64,000 bases of DNA from contig JBGTQJ010000001.1 of assembly GCA_041941305.1 (NCBI GenBank), forward strand, positions 1-64,000, read 5' to 3'. Under the pieces are notes generated by a model. It searched no databases, was not told the origin of the DNA, and saw nothing but the letters and a program-made list of their open reading frames with translations. Of this stretch, positions 52,910 to 62,345 are shown in pieces. This stretch comes from JANSWP01 sp041941305 (GTDB lineage Bacteria > Bacteroidota > Bacteroidia > Chitinophagales > Saprospiraceae). Each line of letters begins with the position of its first letter. The first letter of the stretch is position 1. The translations under genes and the position numbers were made by a program.

Positions 52910-55900
52910 TCAGTCCCGAGCAAGGCGAAAACCAATTCCTGAATCACTGGTATCAGGATCGTTCTCAAGACGGAAGGTGACCCAACAAATGACATCCTGA
53001 TTGCCCAAAGCCCCTCCTCGAATTACCCGCTGAACAGAATTACCAGTACCTTTCAACCAAGCAGAGCCATTTGACGGAGCCCCTTCATAATTTTTATTCC
53101 AGACATCTTCACACCATTCCCACACATTTCCTGTTAAGTCATGAATGCCTATTTGATTTGGTAGTTTAGTACCAACTAAATGGGTCGAGTTATTCGAGTT
53201 ATTGTTATACCAGGCTAATGAGTCAATTCCATTGCCACCTGAATAGAAAAAATTATCTGAAATTCCTTGATTACCGCCACGGGCTGCATATTCCCACTCC
53301 GCTTCAGAAGGTAATCGCCATCTCTGACTTGTTTTTTGACTTAGCCAATTGGCATAAGCTACAGCCCCATACCAGGTGACTGAAACAACTGGATATCTTT
53401 CATATCCTTTTTGAGAACGATAAGTTATTTCCCCTTTCACATTTCGAAATTCTATGCCCCATTCATCTTCCTCAATCAATCCCTGCCCTTTATTTTCTCC
53501 CTCCTTCACAGTGTTACTGCCATATTCATTCAAAAAAGCAGCATATTCTTCATTCGTGATTTCATATTTTCCAATAAAAAAATCTTTGACGGTCACTTTA
53601 TGAGCAGGAATTATCTCATCAACACAATTTTCTTCTTTTTTATCCCAGGTACAACCCATCGTAAAAGTCCCTCCTTCAACAAAAACCATTTCAGGAATGG
53701 GAATATTTGGATCTGGAACAAAACCTGAAGAACCCACTCTCGACATAACCGGCTGGGCTATCACAGTGTATCCTCCCCCCAATAAATAAAAAAACAGGTC
53801 AATCTCACCATTTTCTTTTTTGTGTGCATCAATAATCCTGGTTTCAATAATCCTATTGGATTGACAATTTTCAGAATTGTTCTCCATTTGCTTGAATCGA
53901 ACCTTGTCAGGAGCTATTTCAATCACATCCCATCTTAGAGAACAAGAAAATTCGGGGTATACAACCTCGAAAATCATATTTGCAACATCTGCCTGAAGTC
54001 TTGTGATCATACTAGGGTTACTATTTGGGAAGCCAACTCCTTCCCAATTCCCTTCCAGCCAAACATATCTTTTGTCCAATTGCGCAATAGGAGTTTTTTC
54101 GAGAAGACCGGGATCAGTCAGATCTGAGAACGGACTGCTTTGCCCAAAATTAATTTCAAAAACATTGGATTTGCTTAAATCAAAAGTAGAAACTTCGATT
54201 TCTATGGATTGATAACCTTCCTTCTCAAGTGATATTAGAAATTGGAGGTCAAGCCCGACAGGAATAAAAAAGTCAAATTCCCCATCAGCTCCAGATTTTA
54301 ATTTTATTGGAAATTGGGACCCCTCACCTAAAGTACTTTGGCGATTTATCTGTTCCTGAATATTCTCGTATCCCAATACATCAATAGTGACATCTATTCC
54401 TTCCACAGGGTTGGTACCATCACGCACCACACATTCTACTTTTATCTGTTCATCGTATGAAAGGTCAATACGGTTTTTAAAATAACTCCAATCCACTTCA
54501 TCTGCAAAAATAGCTGGACAACCGCCACTTCCACCTACCAAATCAGAATGCCGGTATACCTGATCTGCACTCAATCCATATTTATCCATCAAGTACTGCA
54601 GGAGACGAACCAAATTATCTTCCAATTGCTGGGAAGCACGTATCAAATAATCACAAACTTCAATGCCTAATAGCTGGCTCTTCAAATCCTTTCCACCAGC
54701 TCTGACACTTTGTCCGAGTTCAGTAAGGCCATTATCCAAAATATGAACCGACACTTCCTCATCAGGGATTATTTGAATCAACTGCCTGGCATCTACCAAA
54801 TAATGTGCACTGGGTGCATTGGTCGATCGATTATAATAATCTCTTAAGCTGGAAGCATCTGTATTTTCTGCTTTATCGTGGTAATGTATTACTATGCCTT
54901 TGATTGCTCCCATATTGTTGTCCAATTCTCCATTCAAAGCTGGACGAGTGATGGAATTTGTCAACAGTTGAGATTTGATATATCCAGGCAATCCAGCGCT
55001 TCTGGTTCGAACAAGTTTGTAAGCTCCTAGATCCTGCTTACCGGTCAGATCATATTGAATTCCAGGATAAAATCCCTGATAGCCAGATTTTGTGGCTCTC
55101 ACACTTACAGTCGTATTGCGCTGACTTTCAGGTAATTCAAAAACGTAATTTCCAGAAGCATCGGTCATTACATTTGCAATAAAATCAGGACTATTGATTC
55201 GAATATTCACGCTTGTTATGCCCCTGTTGGTAGAAGCATCCACTACACTTCCTGAAATTTGAATGGTTGCCTCGTCTACTGAACCAGTTAAGATGGATTT
55301 CAAATTTGGAAATAAGGAAAGGGTGTCAAAAAAACCGGTAGGTTCAAGTTGAGCCAGGTAATAGATAGCTGAATCCAGCCAGATGGAATCTTCATTTGAG
55401 GCAATTTCTCCCTGATAATAATGACTCAATCCAAGACCATGCAAAACGTCCAATCGAACGGAATCAAAAGCCAAAGCATGGTGAAATTCATTGATGGAAG
55501 TCTTGGTCCCTCCATCCAATAAATCGTAATAAAAGATGTGGTAATCCGCCACTCCCTGGTTATACAATAAGCGACCAAGGTTGGTTTTGGCAAGTTCATA
55601 ATTGGGATCGTATTGAACTGCACGATTTAAGAATTCCAATGCATCAATCCCACGATTAAATCGTTCCAAGATGCTATCAGCGGCAGAAGGCGTTCTTTCC
55701 CATTCCGAATAATCCTGAGTATGGTAGTAGGTCTCAATCGCACGGTTATTGTACCAGACAGAGCTATCAGTCCTTGCTACTTCCTTTACAAAAAAGTAAT
55801 CTTTCAGTTGATTGGTTTCATAGATTGGAACTGGTTCTTTTTGAAACACCCATCTATACAATTCAGGTGTAGAACCATAATTCCAAATAAATAAAAACAT

Positions 55901-58342
55901 CAGGATATACAGCAAGCTAGTGCCAAATGCCCAATAGAAATCCCTGGTATAAAATGGTCTGGGAAGTTCATCCTTCGTTTCACTTGGGTTCAAAAAATCT
56001 TCAAAATCGGGAATAGCGGGAGTAGCTTTGTCAAAAAAAGTACTTTTTTGAGAAACTGTTGGGCTTTCCTTTTGATATTGGTAATAAGTATTAGAAAGTT
56101 CGGCTTTTTGTTTTTTGGAAAACCAACCCTTTTTGTGCAATCTTCTAAGCAGTTCTTGGTTGGCAATATCACCGGGATTCAGGGCATAATTCTGTATTGC
56201 ATGTTCTATTTCCCATTGCCGGCTGGCATGGCTATTTTCCACCAATTCTTGTACAGCTGACAATTCTTCCGTGACTGCCTCCCGCGCTGCATTCAGCATA
56301 GCTGGAGATAAATGCTCCAACAACTCTTCCCTCAATTTGGGAGCAATCCTTCCCGTTTGAAGCCAGGGGATTCGCGCCAACAATAGCAAATTGTCATAAG
56401 TTACTTCTACCCCGAAATCCTTCATAGTATGACCAATTGCAATACTTACATCCCAATTCGGTTTTGGATAAACGGCTATTCCACAAAGCCAATTGAGCAA
56501 ATCGGGGCGATCTTTTAAGTAATCCCGATGATTTTCCAAAGTGCGCCAACGACGATAGTTTACATCAGGATCCACAATTCCAGTCGAGATTTGCTCCCGC
56601 CAAACTTTAAAGGAAACCAAATCCTCTTCTTCTCTCCCAGATTCCAAATGCGCTGTCGCCGCTGTCAATCCTTCCAGGTCAGAAGGAAAAACAGAAAAGA
56701 AATCATGCAAGACACCTTCTCGATAAGTCCAGGAACTTTCTGGAAGTGGACTTAACAACAGGCGAAACTTCCATTGCTTGAAAAGCGCTTTTAATTCAGG
56801 TTTTATTGCATGCTGATTATTGGAAAATGGATCGAGCATTGCATGGGCGTCTCCCATAATCACCAATCGATGATTGGGATATAGCCTTCTCAGCATATCC
56901 GGATGTATGCCTTTCGGATGCTGGCGATTCCAAAAACGATGGAATTGAGTATTGTAATGATAGGTCTCTACCAATACATCTTTTTCACCTAAAAAGCTGA
57001 TTAAATATTCAAACAGCTTGGCTTGATGACTATGTGCAGATTGCTCATCAATCAAGAAAAGATATTCAGTAGGTGTGGTATCCCTAGCAAGGAACAATCT
57101 GGGAAATCCACCGCTTGAAATAGTCGCATTAATGGTAGCAGGAACATCTACTTTTTGTCGAATGCCCTCCTGCCGTTGCCGCAAAACATCCGCAAATCGA
57201 AATAATGGCTGTTCAATCCGGATATAACTTTCCCGGTTTTTGAATGGAATAAAATAGGGTCCGCGATCAGGCACTCTGGATTTGGACTTTAAATCTTCAT
57301 CATCTTCTTGAACAGACGGCGCTTTACGTGTCCCCCATTTCACCCAAAAATAAATAATGGCGATGCTCAACAAGCCCATCAGCAACCAGGTACCCAAGCC
57401 AAATTGGGCGATAAGTTCCATCTCATCTCTCTCCAGGGATTTGAAGGCCAGAAAAGCCTTGTCATTTCCTACATTGGCAATTTTTGACAATTTGGTTTCA
57501 CATAATCCGTCTGCATCTGGTCTTTTACAAATTAGTTCAATCGTGAAGGTTCCGGCTTCCTTAAAACTGTGATTGATGGATTTTCCGTTTTTGGTGGTAC
57601 CATCTCCAAAGTTCCACTCATAGGTCAAATCTATTTCCTTTGTAATGACTTCCATTGGAAAGGCATCTCCAATATTCAAATTCAAATTTTCTTTCGGAAT
57701 TGCTACCTCGGGCGGGTTATTGCATAAAAAAGAAATGGGGAAAGGGGAATTAAAGGTATCGCGAAATGCATCAGGTTCGTGATAGCTTATCAATCGAATA
57801 TTCCGCTGATGATGTCCCCCTGTCTCATTCAAAACAAAAGACCAATGGTAAGCGCTATCCAATAATTCTATCTCATTTGTATTGGGATTGATGAGCTCCC
57901 ATTGAAATTTGGTATGTAAAGAATCGTGATGAGCGGAAATATTTTTACAATTAACCGTTTCCCCCAATTTTACGGTAGAAGGATGGGAAGCTTGCGTAAT
58001 GGGTTGCGGAATTGAGCTAATCTGGATTTCTCTATAAATAAGTGCAGCTAAAGTTCCCAAAAACAATATTATCGGAATCAACCATAGCCATTTTGGAATT
58101 TTGGCTAGAACCTGTGCATGAATCCCCCCTTTGACAGATTCTTGTGGCAGCGGTTTAGAAATTTCTTTCCAATACCGATCAAACAATTCATAAAATTGAG
58201 CTTGTTCAGCTGTACTTTTTGCAATGATTGGACAGAGAAGGTATTTTAATTTTTCAGGTTTCTTTAAATGGACAGTTCCAACCGAATGTAACAACTTTAT
58301 CAAACGCAATCGCGTAGCAGGGCTGATGTAAAACCCAGCCAA
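52910..58342 (-). CDS. Giant multidomain membrane protein (CoxE/vWA-like, amidase, FGE) of a conflict system
   Basis: 1810 residues counted from TTG 58342. The order is a CoxE-type helical N-terminus (1-62, ending FYELFDRYW), TM (84-103), a beta domain, PKD (about 215-290, YEWNFGDGT), TM (312-335), and a vWA-like domain with altered metal site (about 415-565, LFLIDEQSAHS). Then come a helical part, TM (803-822), TPR (860-1000) and a carboxypeptidase-regulatory module (about 1026-1110). An N-acetylmuramoyl-L-alanine amidase domain follows (about 1145-1290, zinc ligands His1153, His1265, Cys1275), then a second regulatory-type module (about 1299-1400) and a C-terminal FGE-sulfatase/SUMF1 domain (about 1550-1810, FVEGGTFTMGC). 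MoxR-vWA pairing with an upstream AAA+ gene is classical. The conserved N-terminus continues upstream to about 58399 without an ATG. Confidence 0.88.
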   Translation of the reverse strand: MAGFYISPATRLRLIKLLHSVGTVHLKKPEKLKYLLCPIIAKSTAEQAQFYELFDRYWKEISKPLPQESVKGGIHAQVLAKIPKWLWLIPIILFLGTLAALIYREIQISSIPQPITQASHPSTVKLGETVNCKNISAHHDSLHTKFQWELINPNTNEIELLDSAYHWSFVLNETGGHHQRNIRLISYHEPDAFRDTFNSPFPISFLCNNPPEVAIPKENLNLNIGDAFPMEVITKEIDLTYEWNFGDGTTKNGKSINHSFKEAGTFTIELICKRPDADGLCETKLSKIANVGNDKAFLAFKSLERDEMELIAQFGLGTWLLMGLLSIAIIYFWVKWGTRKAPSVQEDDEDLKSKSRVPDRGPYFIPFKNRESYIRIEQPLFRFADVLRQRQEGIRQKVDVPATINATISSGGFPRLFLARDTTPTEYLFLIDEQSAHSHQAKLFEYLISFLGEKDVLVETYHYNTQFHRFWNRQHPKGIHPDMLRRLYPNHRLVIMGDAHAMLDPFSNNQHAIKPELKALFKQWKFRLLLSPLPESSWTYREGVLHDFFSVFPSDLEGLTAATAHLESGREEEDLVSFKVWREQISTGIVDPDVNYRRWRTLENHRDYLKDRPDLLNWLCGIAVYPKPNWDVSIAIGHTMKDFGVEVTYDNLLLLARIPWLQTGRIAPKLREELLEHLSPAMLNAAREAVTEELSAVQELVENSHASRQWEIEHAIQNYALNPGDIANQELLRRLHKKGWFSKKQKAELSNTYYQYQKESPTVSQKSTFFDKATPAIPDFEDFLNPSETKDELPRPFYTRDFYWAFGTSLLYILMFLFIWNYGSTPELYRWVFQKEPVPIYETNQLKDYFFVKEVARTDSSVWYNNRAIETYYHTQDYSEWERTPSAADSILERFNRGIDALEFLNRAVQYDPNYELAKTNLGRLLYNQGVADYHIFYYDLLDGGTKTSINEFHHALAFDSVRLDVLHGLGLSHYYQGEIASNEDSIWLDSAIYYLAQLEPTGFFDTLSLFPNLKSILTGSVDEATIQISGSVVDASTNRGITSVNIRINSPDFIANVMTDASGNYVFELPESQRNTTVSVRATKSGYQGFYPGIQYDLTGKQDLGAYKLVRTRSAGLPGYIKSQLLTNSITRPALNGELDNNMGAIKGIVIHYHDKAENTDASSLRDYYNRSTNAPSAHYLVDARQLIQIIPDEEVSVHILDNGLTELGQSVRAGGKDLKSQLLGIEVCDYLIRASQQLEDNLVRLLQYLMDKYGLSADQVYRHSDLVGGSGGCPAIFADEVDWSYFKNRIDLSYDEQIKVECVVRDGTNPVEGIDVTIDVLGYENIQEQINRQSTLGEGSQFPIKLKSGADGEFDFFIPVGLDLQFLISLEKEGYQSIEIEVSTFDLSKSNVFEINFGQSSPFSDLTDPGLLEKTPIAQLDKRYVWLEGNWEGVGFPNSNPSMITRLQADVANMIFEVVYPEFSCSLRWDVIEIAPDKVRFKQMENNSENCQSNRIIETRIIDAHKKENGEIDLFFYLLGGGYTVIAQPVMSRVGSSGFVPDPNIPIPEMVFVEGGTFTMGCTWDKKEENCVDEIIPAHKVTVKDFFIGKYEITNEEYAAFLNEYGSNTVKEGENKGQGLIEEDEWGIEFRNVKGEITYRSQKGYERYPVVSVTWYGAVAYANWLSQKTSQRWRLPSEAEWEYAARGGNQGISDNFFYSGGNGIDSLAWYNNNSNNSTHLVGTKLPNQIGIHDLTGNVWEWCEDVWNKNYEGAPSNGSAWLKGTGNSVQRVIRGGALGNQDVICWVTFRLENDPDTSDSGIGFRLARD

Positions 58343-58466
58343 TTCCAGCCTTTGCAGGAAGGTGTCGAGTGGAAAACTGTATTTATTTGATTGTCTAATG
58401 CTATTTTTTTATGATTCTATAATTCTACAATTCTGCAATAATCAGGCTTTACTTTTTAGACAAGGA

Positions 58467-59414
58467 TTAAATAAATATTCCTTTTACAGCCTCCAGATCT
58501 TCCTTGGTTTTTACTAAAACGGATAAATTGTTTAATAATAAATCTCGTTGCCCATCTGATCCTTTTTCAAGATACTCCTGCATTTCCAAAATTCTAATCC
58601 AGGCGATTAATTCTGCTGTGGCAGGGGGTTTCCTAACTGCGTTTTTTCTGACAGCGTCAAATTTTTTAATGATGGAATCCAGAGCTTGTCCAGTGAATTT
58701 GGTTGTTCCTCCCAATTGGGTTGTAACAATTTCCTTTAGTAATTCATCCGAGGGAAATGGGATATGGTAAAATACACATCTTCTCAAAAAAGCATCCGGC
58801 AGATTTTTTTCAGAATTGGAGGTCATTATTACTACAATTTGTTGATCATTGCCTCTGCTTATTTCATAATTATCCTGCTCTTTAATTGTGAAGCAGAAAT
58901 TTTCAATTTCACTTAAAATATCGTTGGTAAAATCTCTGGGAGCTTTATCAATTTCATCAATTAAAACCACCGAACTCATAGCACTTTTGCCCAAATCGGT
59001 ACTAAATTTTGAATTATCCAAAACCGCTGGATTTGTCAAAGCAATTGCTTTACCCAATGCCTGTAGTTCAATAAAATCAGCTGTTTTTGGAGCGTCCTGA
59101 TTGCCTTCTCTTTTAATATTCGCTGCCTGAAAATGGGACAAGGCATCATAGGTATAAAACAAATCACGGGCAGCAGATGTGGTTTTTGTATTAAAAATCA
59201 AGGGCTTATCAATAAAATTGGCATCTTTTTTCCTGGCAAGCTCACTAGCGACCTTTAAAGCCAGTTTCGTTTTACCTGTTCCTGGTTCTCCGGTTAGCAA
59301 TAGTGGCTGCCCAAGCGCAATAGCTACCTCCACCGCATTCTTCAAAGCCTCATGTAAGATGTAATCCTGGGGTTTAAATTCCTGCTGAATTTTTGGATAT
59401 AGATCGATGGTCAT
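58467..59414 (-). CDS. MoxR-family AAA+ ATPase
   Basis: 315 residues from ATG 59414. Walker A LLTGEPGTGKTKLAL, Walker B VVLIDEIDKAPRD, sensor 1 MTSNSEKNLPDAF and the arginine finger region LRRCVFY are present. MoxR ATPases remodel or load partners, most often a vWA protein encoded next to them, which here is the giant gene 67-124 bases downstream (depending on its start). It follows the adaptor gene by 81 bases on the same strand, so the cluster is likely one operon. It is probably the NTP-dependent switch of the system. Confidence 0.93.
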   Translation of the reverse strand: MTIDLYPKIQQEFKPQDYILHEALKNAVEVAIALGQPLLLTGEPGTGKTKLALKVASELARKKDANFIDKPLIFNTKTTSAARDLFYTYDALSHFQAANIKREGNQDAPKTADFIELQALGKAIALTNPAVLDNSKFSTDLGKSAMSSVVLIDEIDKAPRDFTNDILSEIENFCFTIKEQDNYEISRGNDQQIVVIMTSNSEKNLPDAFLRRCVFYHIPFPSDELLKEIVTTQLGGTTKFTGQALDSIIKKFDAVRKNAVRKPPATAELIAWIRILEMQEYLEKGSDGQRDLLLNNLSVLVKTKEDLEAVKGIFI

Positions 59415-59495
59415 GTGTTTTGAGTTCAAGGTTCCTTGTTCCCAGTTTCCAGTTTTTAGAGATTTAATCGAAAACCAGAAGCAGAGAACTGGATG

Positions 59496-60536
59496 CTAAC
59501 TTTGATTATACTCGTCTATTATTTTCTTCAATTTTAATTCAACCTCCTCCATATCAAAACTGGTACTATCACCAAATGATGATTGTATAATATCTTCACG
59601 CTCTTTAATCGTTTTTGTGATGAAATTGTATTTGGCAAACCAGCTCTCAATATCTCTTTTGGTGACTTCATTCAATTCGGGTAAACCATAAATCAAATTG
59701 CTATTTTTGACAATCTCTTTTACCTCATTGTGAATGGCTTCATCTTCATCCTCAAAGATTATCCCAAAGAAAAATAAGAAAGTGGGTGCATCATCGGGAA
59801 GCTGGGAAGCACAAAATTTTGTAATAAACCACCTAGCTATTTCCGGAATCAGTTCGACATCCCAATCATAGGAACTGATGCCCAATAGTATACAAACATA
59901 ATCTTGTTCACACAAATCCGCGACTAAAGGGCTATTTTGGTACAAATAGGTTAAATCCTTTTCCAAAAGTGGTTCAAATTTGTCATAGGAAACATTCAAG
60001 GAAGCAAATAGTGAACTGAGAATCTGCTCTTTATCATATTCTTCATCCTGAGCCAAATCAAAGGTGGGAAGTGCTGTTATGGTTTTACATTTCGATTCAA
60101 AGTCGGGATTGAGATAATCGAGTAATTTACCTTCCAGCGCAAAGGCAAATCGGTAAAAAAGTCCTTTGTGGGACTGGACGTTCATTCCATAGAGGTAAAA
60201 AAAGTGGGCTTTATCATTAGTTGTATTTTTAAACACTTTATGAAATCTAACATCCTGCTTTATTCTATTACAAGTATAACGGTGGTGATCGTGCAAGAGG
60301 TTTTGCTTTTCTTCCTGGCTACCTATAGGAGCCTCTCCAATTTCTGCCAGGGCTTCTGCTAATTCTTTCTTGACTTGAGCTAATTGAAAAACGGTTTCTT
60401 CCTCATCGACTTCCAGTTTCAACATCCGGGTCGGGTCATCTTCCAATGGGCGTTTTTTCCGAATCAGATTCAGTTTTCTCTGTAGCAAATCCGCTTGCTC
60501 TTTTAGTCCATTGATGTTTTCACGCTCCAAGCTCAT
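59496..60536 (-). CDS. Adaptor: helical effector-associated segment plus inactive-STAND-like domain
   Basis: 346 residues from ATG 60536. Residues about 8-65 are a charged coiled-coil-like segment (EQADLLQRKLNLIRKKR...) almost identical to the caspase C-terminus. About 75-270 resembles the degenerate STAND NTPase-like domains of bacterial conflict adaptors: CNRIKQDVRFHKVF, then HFFYLYGMNVQSHKGLFYRF in place of a Walker A loop. No P-loop is present. A helical tail follows. It probably bridges the caspase to the MoxR/vWA machinery. The family assignment of the middle domain is from pattern memory and needs a profile search. Confidence 0.65.
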   Translation of the reverse strand: MSLERENINGLKEQADLLQRKLNLIRKKRPLEDDPTRMLKLEVDEEETVFQLAQVKKELAEALAEIGEAPIGSQEEKQNLLHDHHRYTCNRIKQDVRFHKVFKNTTNDKAHFFYLYGMNVQSHKGLFYRFAFALEGKLLDYLNPDFESKCKTITALPTFDLAQDEEYDKEQILSSLFASLNVSYDKFEPLLEKDLTYLYQNSPLVADLCEQDYVCILLGISSYDWDVELIPEIARWFITKFCASQLPDDAPTFLFFFGIIFEDEDEAIHNEVKEIVKNSNLIYGLPELNEVTKRDIESWFAKYNFITKTIKEREDIIQSSFGDSTSFDMEEVELKLKKIIDEYNQS

Positions 60537-60804
60537 AAAACCTTGATAATGTGGGATTTTATATATAAATCGCAATTTCGTAAATGCGATTGGAATAAAC
60601 AAACTCTTCAGGGTATTCTGTATTTTTAGAAAATGAACTTACTTTCTTTTTATCTATGCTCATTGCTATATTTTCAAGCAACAGTTTTGACGTATCCAAA
60701 ATTGGTTCAGAATCGACTTTTCCAATTTTGAGCTATTCGGGTAAAACCTTCTAAACAAACCAGAACAAAGGGTAATCCAAGCTGATTCCATTTTATTGGA
60801 ACCA

Positions 60805-62163
60805 TTATTTAAGCAGCTTTTTTAACTCTTCTAATTCTTGTTTGGCTTCTTTCTCATCTATCTCCAATTTAAATTTTCGACTGGGATCATCCTCAAGAAC
60901 CCGCTTTTTTCGGATGAGGTTGAGTTTTCGTTGAAGCATTTCTGCCTGTTCCCTCAATTCCTTTTGTTCCAATTCTTCCAGGTGGTGAAGTGCATTTCCA
61001 GGCTCATTCGAAGCGGATTTGGATTTAGGAATAAATTCAGGTTTTAAATCTGCTATTCCAAATTTATCGATATAGGAAGTAACCGCTTTTGTTATTTGAT
61101 TAAGGCTGGTTCGAGCATCTTTTTCTTCTATAATTCCCTCACGAATATTTTTAGAAATTCCATTATAACTACTTTGTTGAACAATAAGCAAATTAAAATA
61201 TTTGGAATTGGGATTTAGCATATTATTCAAGGGATCAAAAACTTGCCCAATGTCCATAGCAACTCTGCGCTTGAGGTCCTGTTTCAATTCGTCAAATGTT
61301 TGAGGTTTGGATTCAGTAGTCATAGAACTGGAGCTTCCCTTTAATGTTCCTGTTTCCGGTTCTTGCTCATTTGGTTTCTCTTTGGGGATATAATCCTTTT
61401 TATAAAAAACAAATTGTCCACCCTGATGCCCTACATTCTGCAAGGGTTCACCACGAGGAGTTTGATCTTGCGAATTAAACGACACAGCCCTCAACACTCT
61501 ATTGCATAAATCTGAACACCACAAGGAACCTTCTTCATTATTTCTTAAATGAACTAAAAGAGAGGTTGCAAAAGGACTATTTTTTCCCAATGCCCCATCA
61601 GAAACGGGTTCTTTACGCCCCGCTGTTAAGAGCCAGCGCGATGGGATATTATCTAATCTTTCCTGAACTGTATTTCCACGATTGGCTTCAAAAAGGCTTC
61701 CGGAAAAGCAGGAATCAATTACAGAAAAAATATGGTGGGCTTTGCAAAATTTGAAAAAATCTACCACCTCGCTATTCGACAAAAAAGTACTTCGGTCTCC
61801 GTTCACTGCATCGACAGGTATCCAATAGCCGCGGTCTGTTACTTCATGCAATTCACCATGACCTGAAAAATACAGGACCAAATTGTCCTGATCGGTTAGC
61901 TGTTCCAATAGCTGATCAAAAGTCGCCAGGATATTTTTTTTAGTAGCCTGTTGGTCAAAAAGGCTTGTAATGTTTTGGGCTTCAAACTGGAAATTTTTCA
62001 TTAAAACCTCCTGGAAAGCATTGGCATCCCGAACCGCATTATTGAGCTTTGGAATATCATTATCATACTGATCAATTCCAATGATAAGCAAGTGGTTGCG
62101 CCGAAGCGTACTTGATTTTTCTTCTTTTCTAAAACTCCCTATGATGCGTTGGTTTTCAGCCAT
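60805..62163 (-). CDS. Caspase-like (C14) protease with C-terminal docking segment
   Basis: 452 residues. The peptidase C14 domain (about 22-260) has LLIIGIDQYDNDIPKLNNAV, the catalytic His102 in YFSGHGE and Cys152 in VIDSCFSG, so it looks active. A linker (265-390) includes a helical part, and the last about 60 residues (EQAEMLQRKLNLIRKKR...) match the start of the adjacent adaptor. Bacterial caspase-like proteins act as suicide or regulatory proteases when released. It is first in the four-gene set, 268 bases before the adaptor. Confidence 0.9.
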   Translation of the reverse strand: MAENQRIIGSFRKEEKSSTLRRNHLLIIGIDQYDNDIPKLNNAVRDANAFQEVLMKNFQFEAQNITSLFDQQATKKNILATFDQLLEQLTDQDNLVLYFSGHGELHEVTDRGYWIPVDAVNGDRSTFLSNSEVVDFFKFCKAHHIFSVIDSCFSGSLFEANRGNTVQERLDNIPSRWLLTAGRKEPVSDGALGKNSPFATSLLVHLRNNEEGSLWCSDLCNRVLRAVSFNSQDQTPRGEPLQNVGHQGGQFVFYKKDYIPKEKPNEQEPETGTLKGSSSSMTTESKPQTFDELKQDLKRRVAMDIGQVFDPLNNMLNPNSKYFNLLIVQQSSYNGISKNIREGIIEEKDARTSLNQITKAVTSYIDKFGIADLKPEFIPKSKSASNEPGNALHHLEELEQKELREQAEMLQRKLNLIRKKRVLEDDPSRKFKLEIDEKEAKQELEELKKLLK

Positions 62164-62345
62164 TTAAAATAAATATTCCTATTGTATTGTAAATGCAATT
62201 TTGGGTTCAAAATGGTCGAAAATTGTTCAAAACCATTAAAGCTAACAAATAAATACGACCTCACTATTAAATTACAATCTTGAACGATTTTAAACAACTT
62301 TGAACAATTTTACACACCCCAAAACCACCTAAATTTACCAAAATT

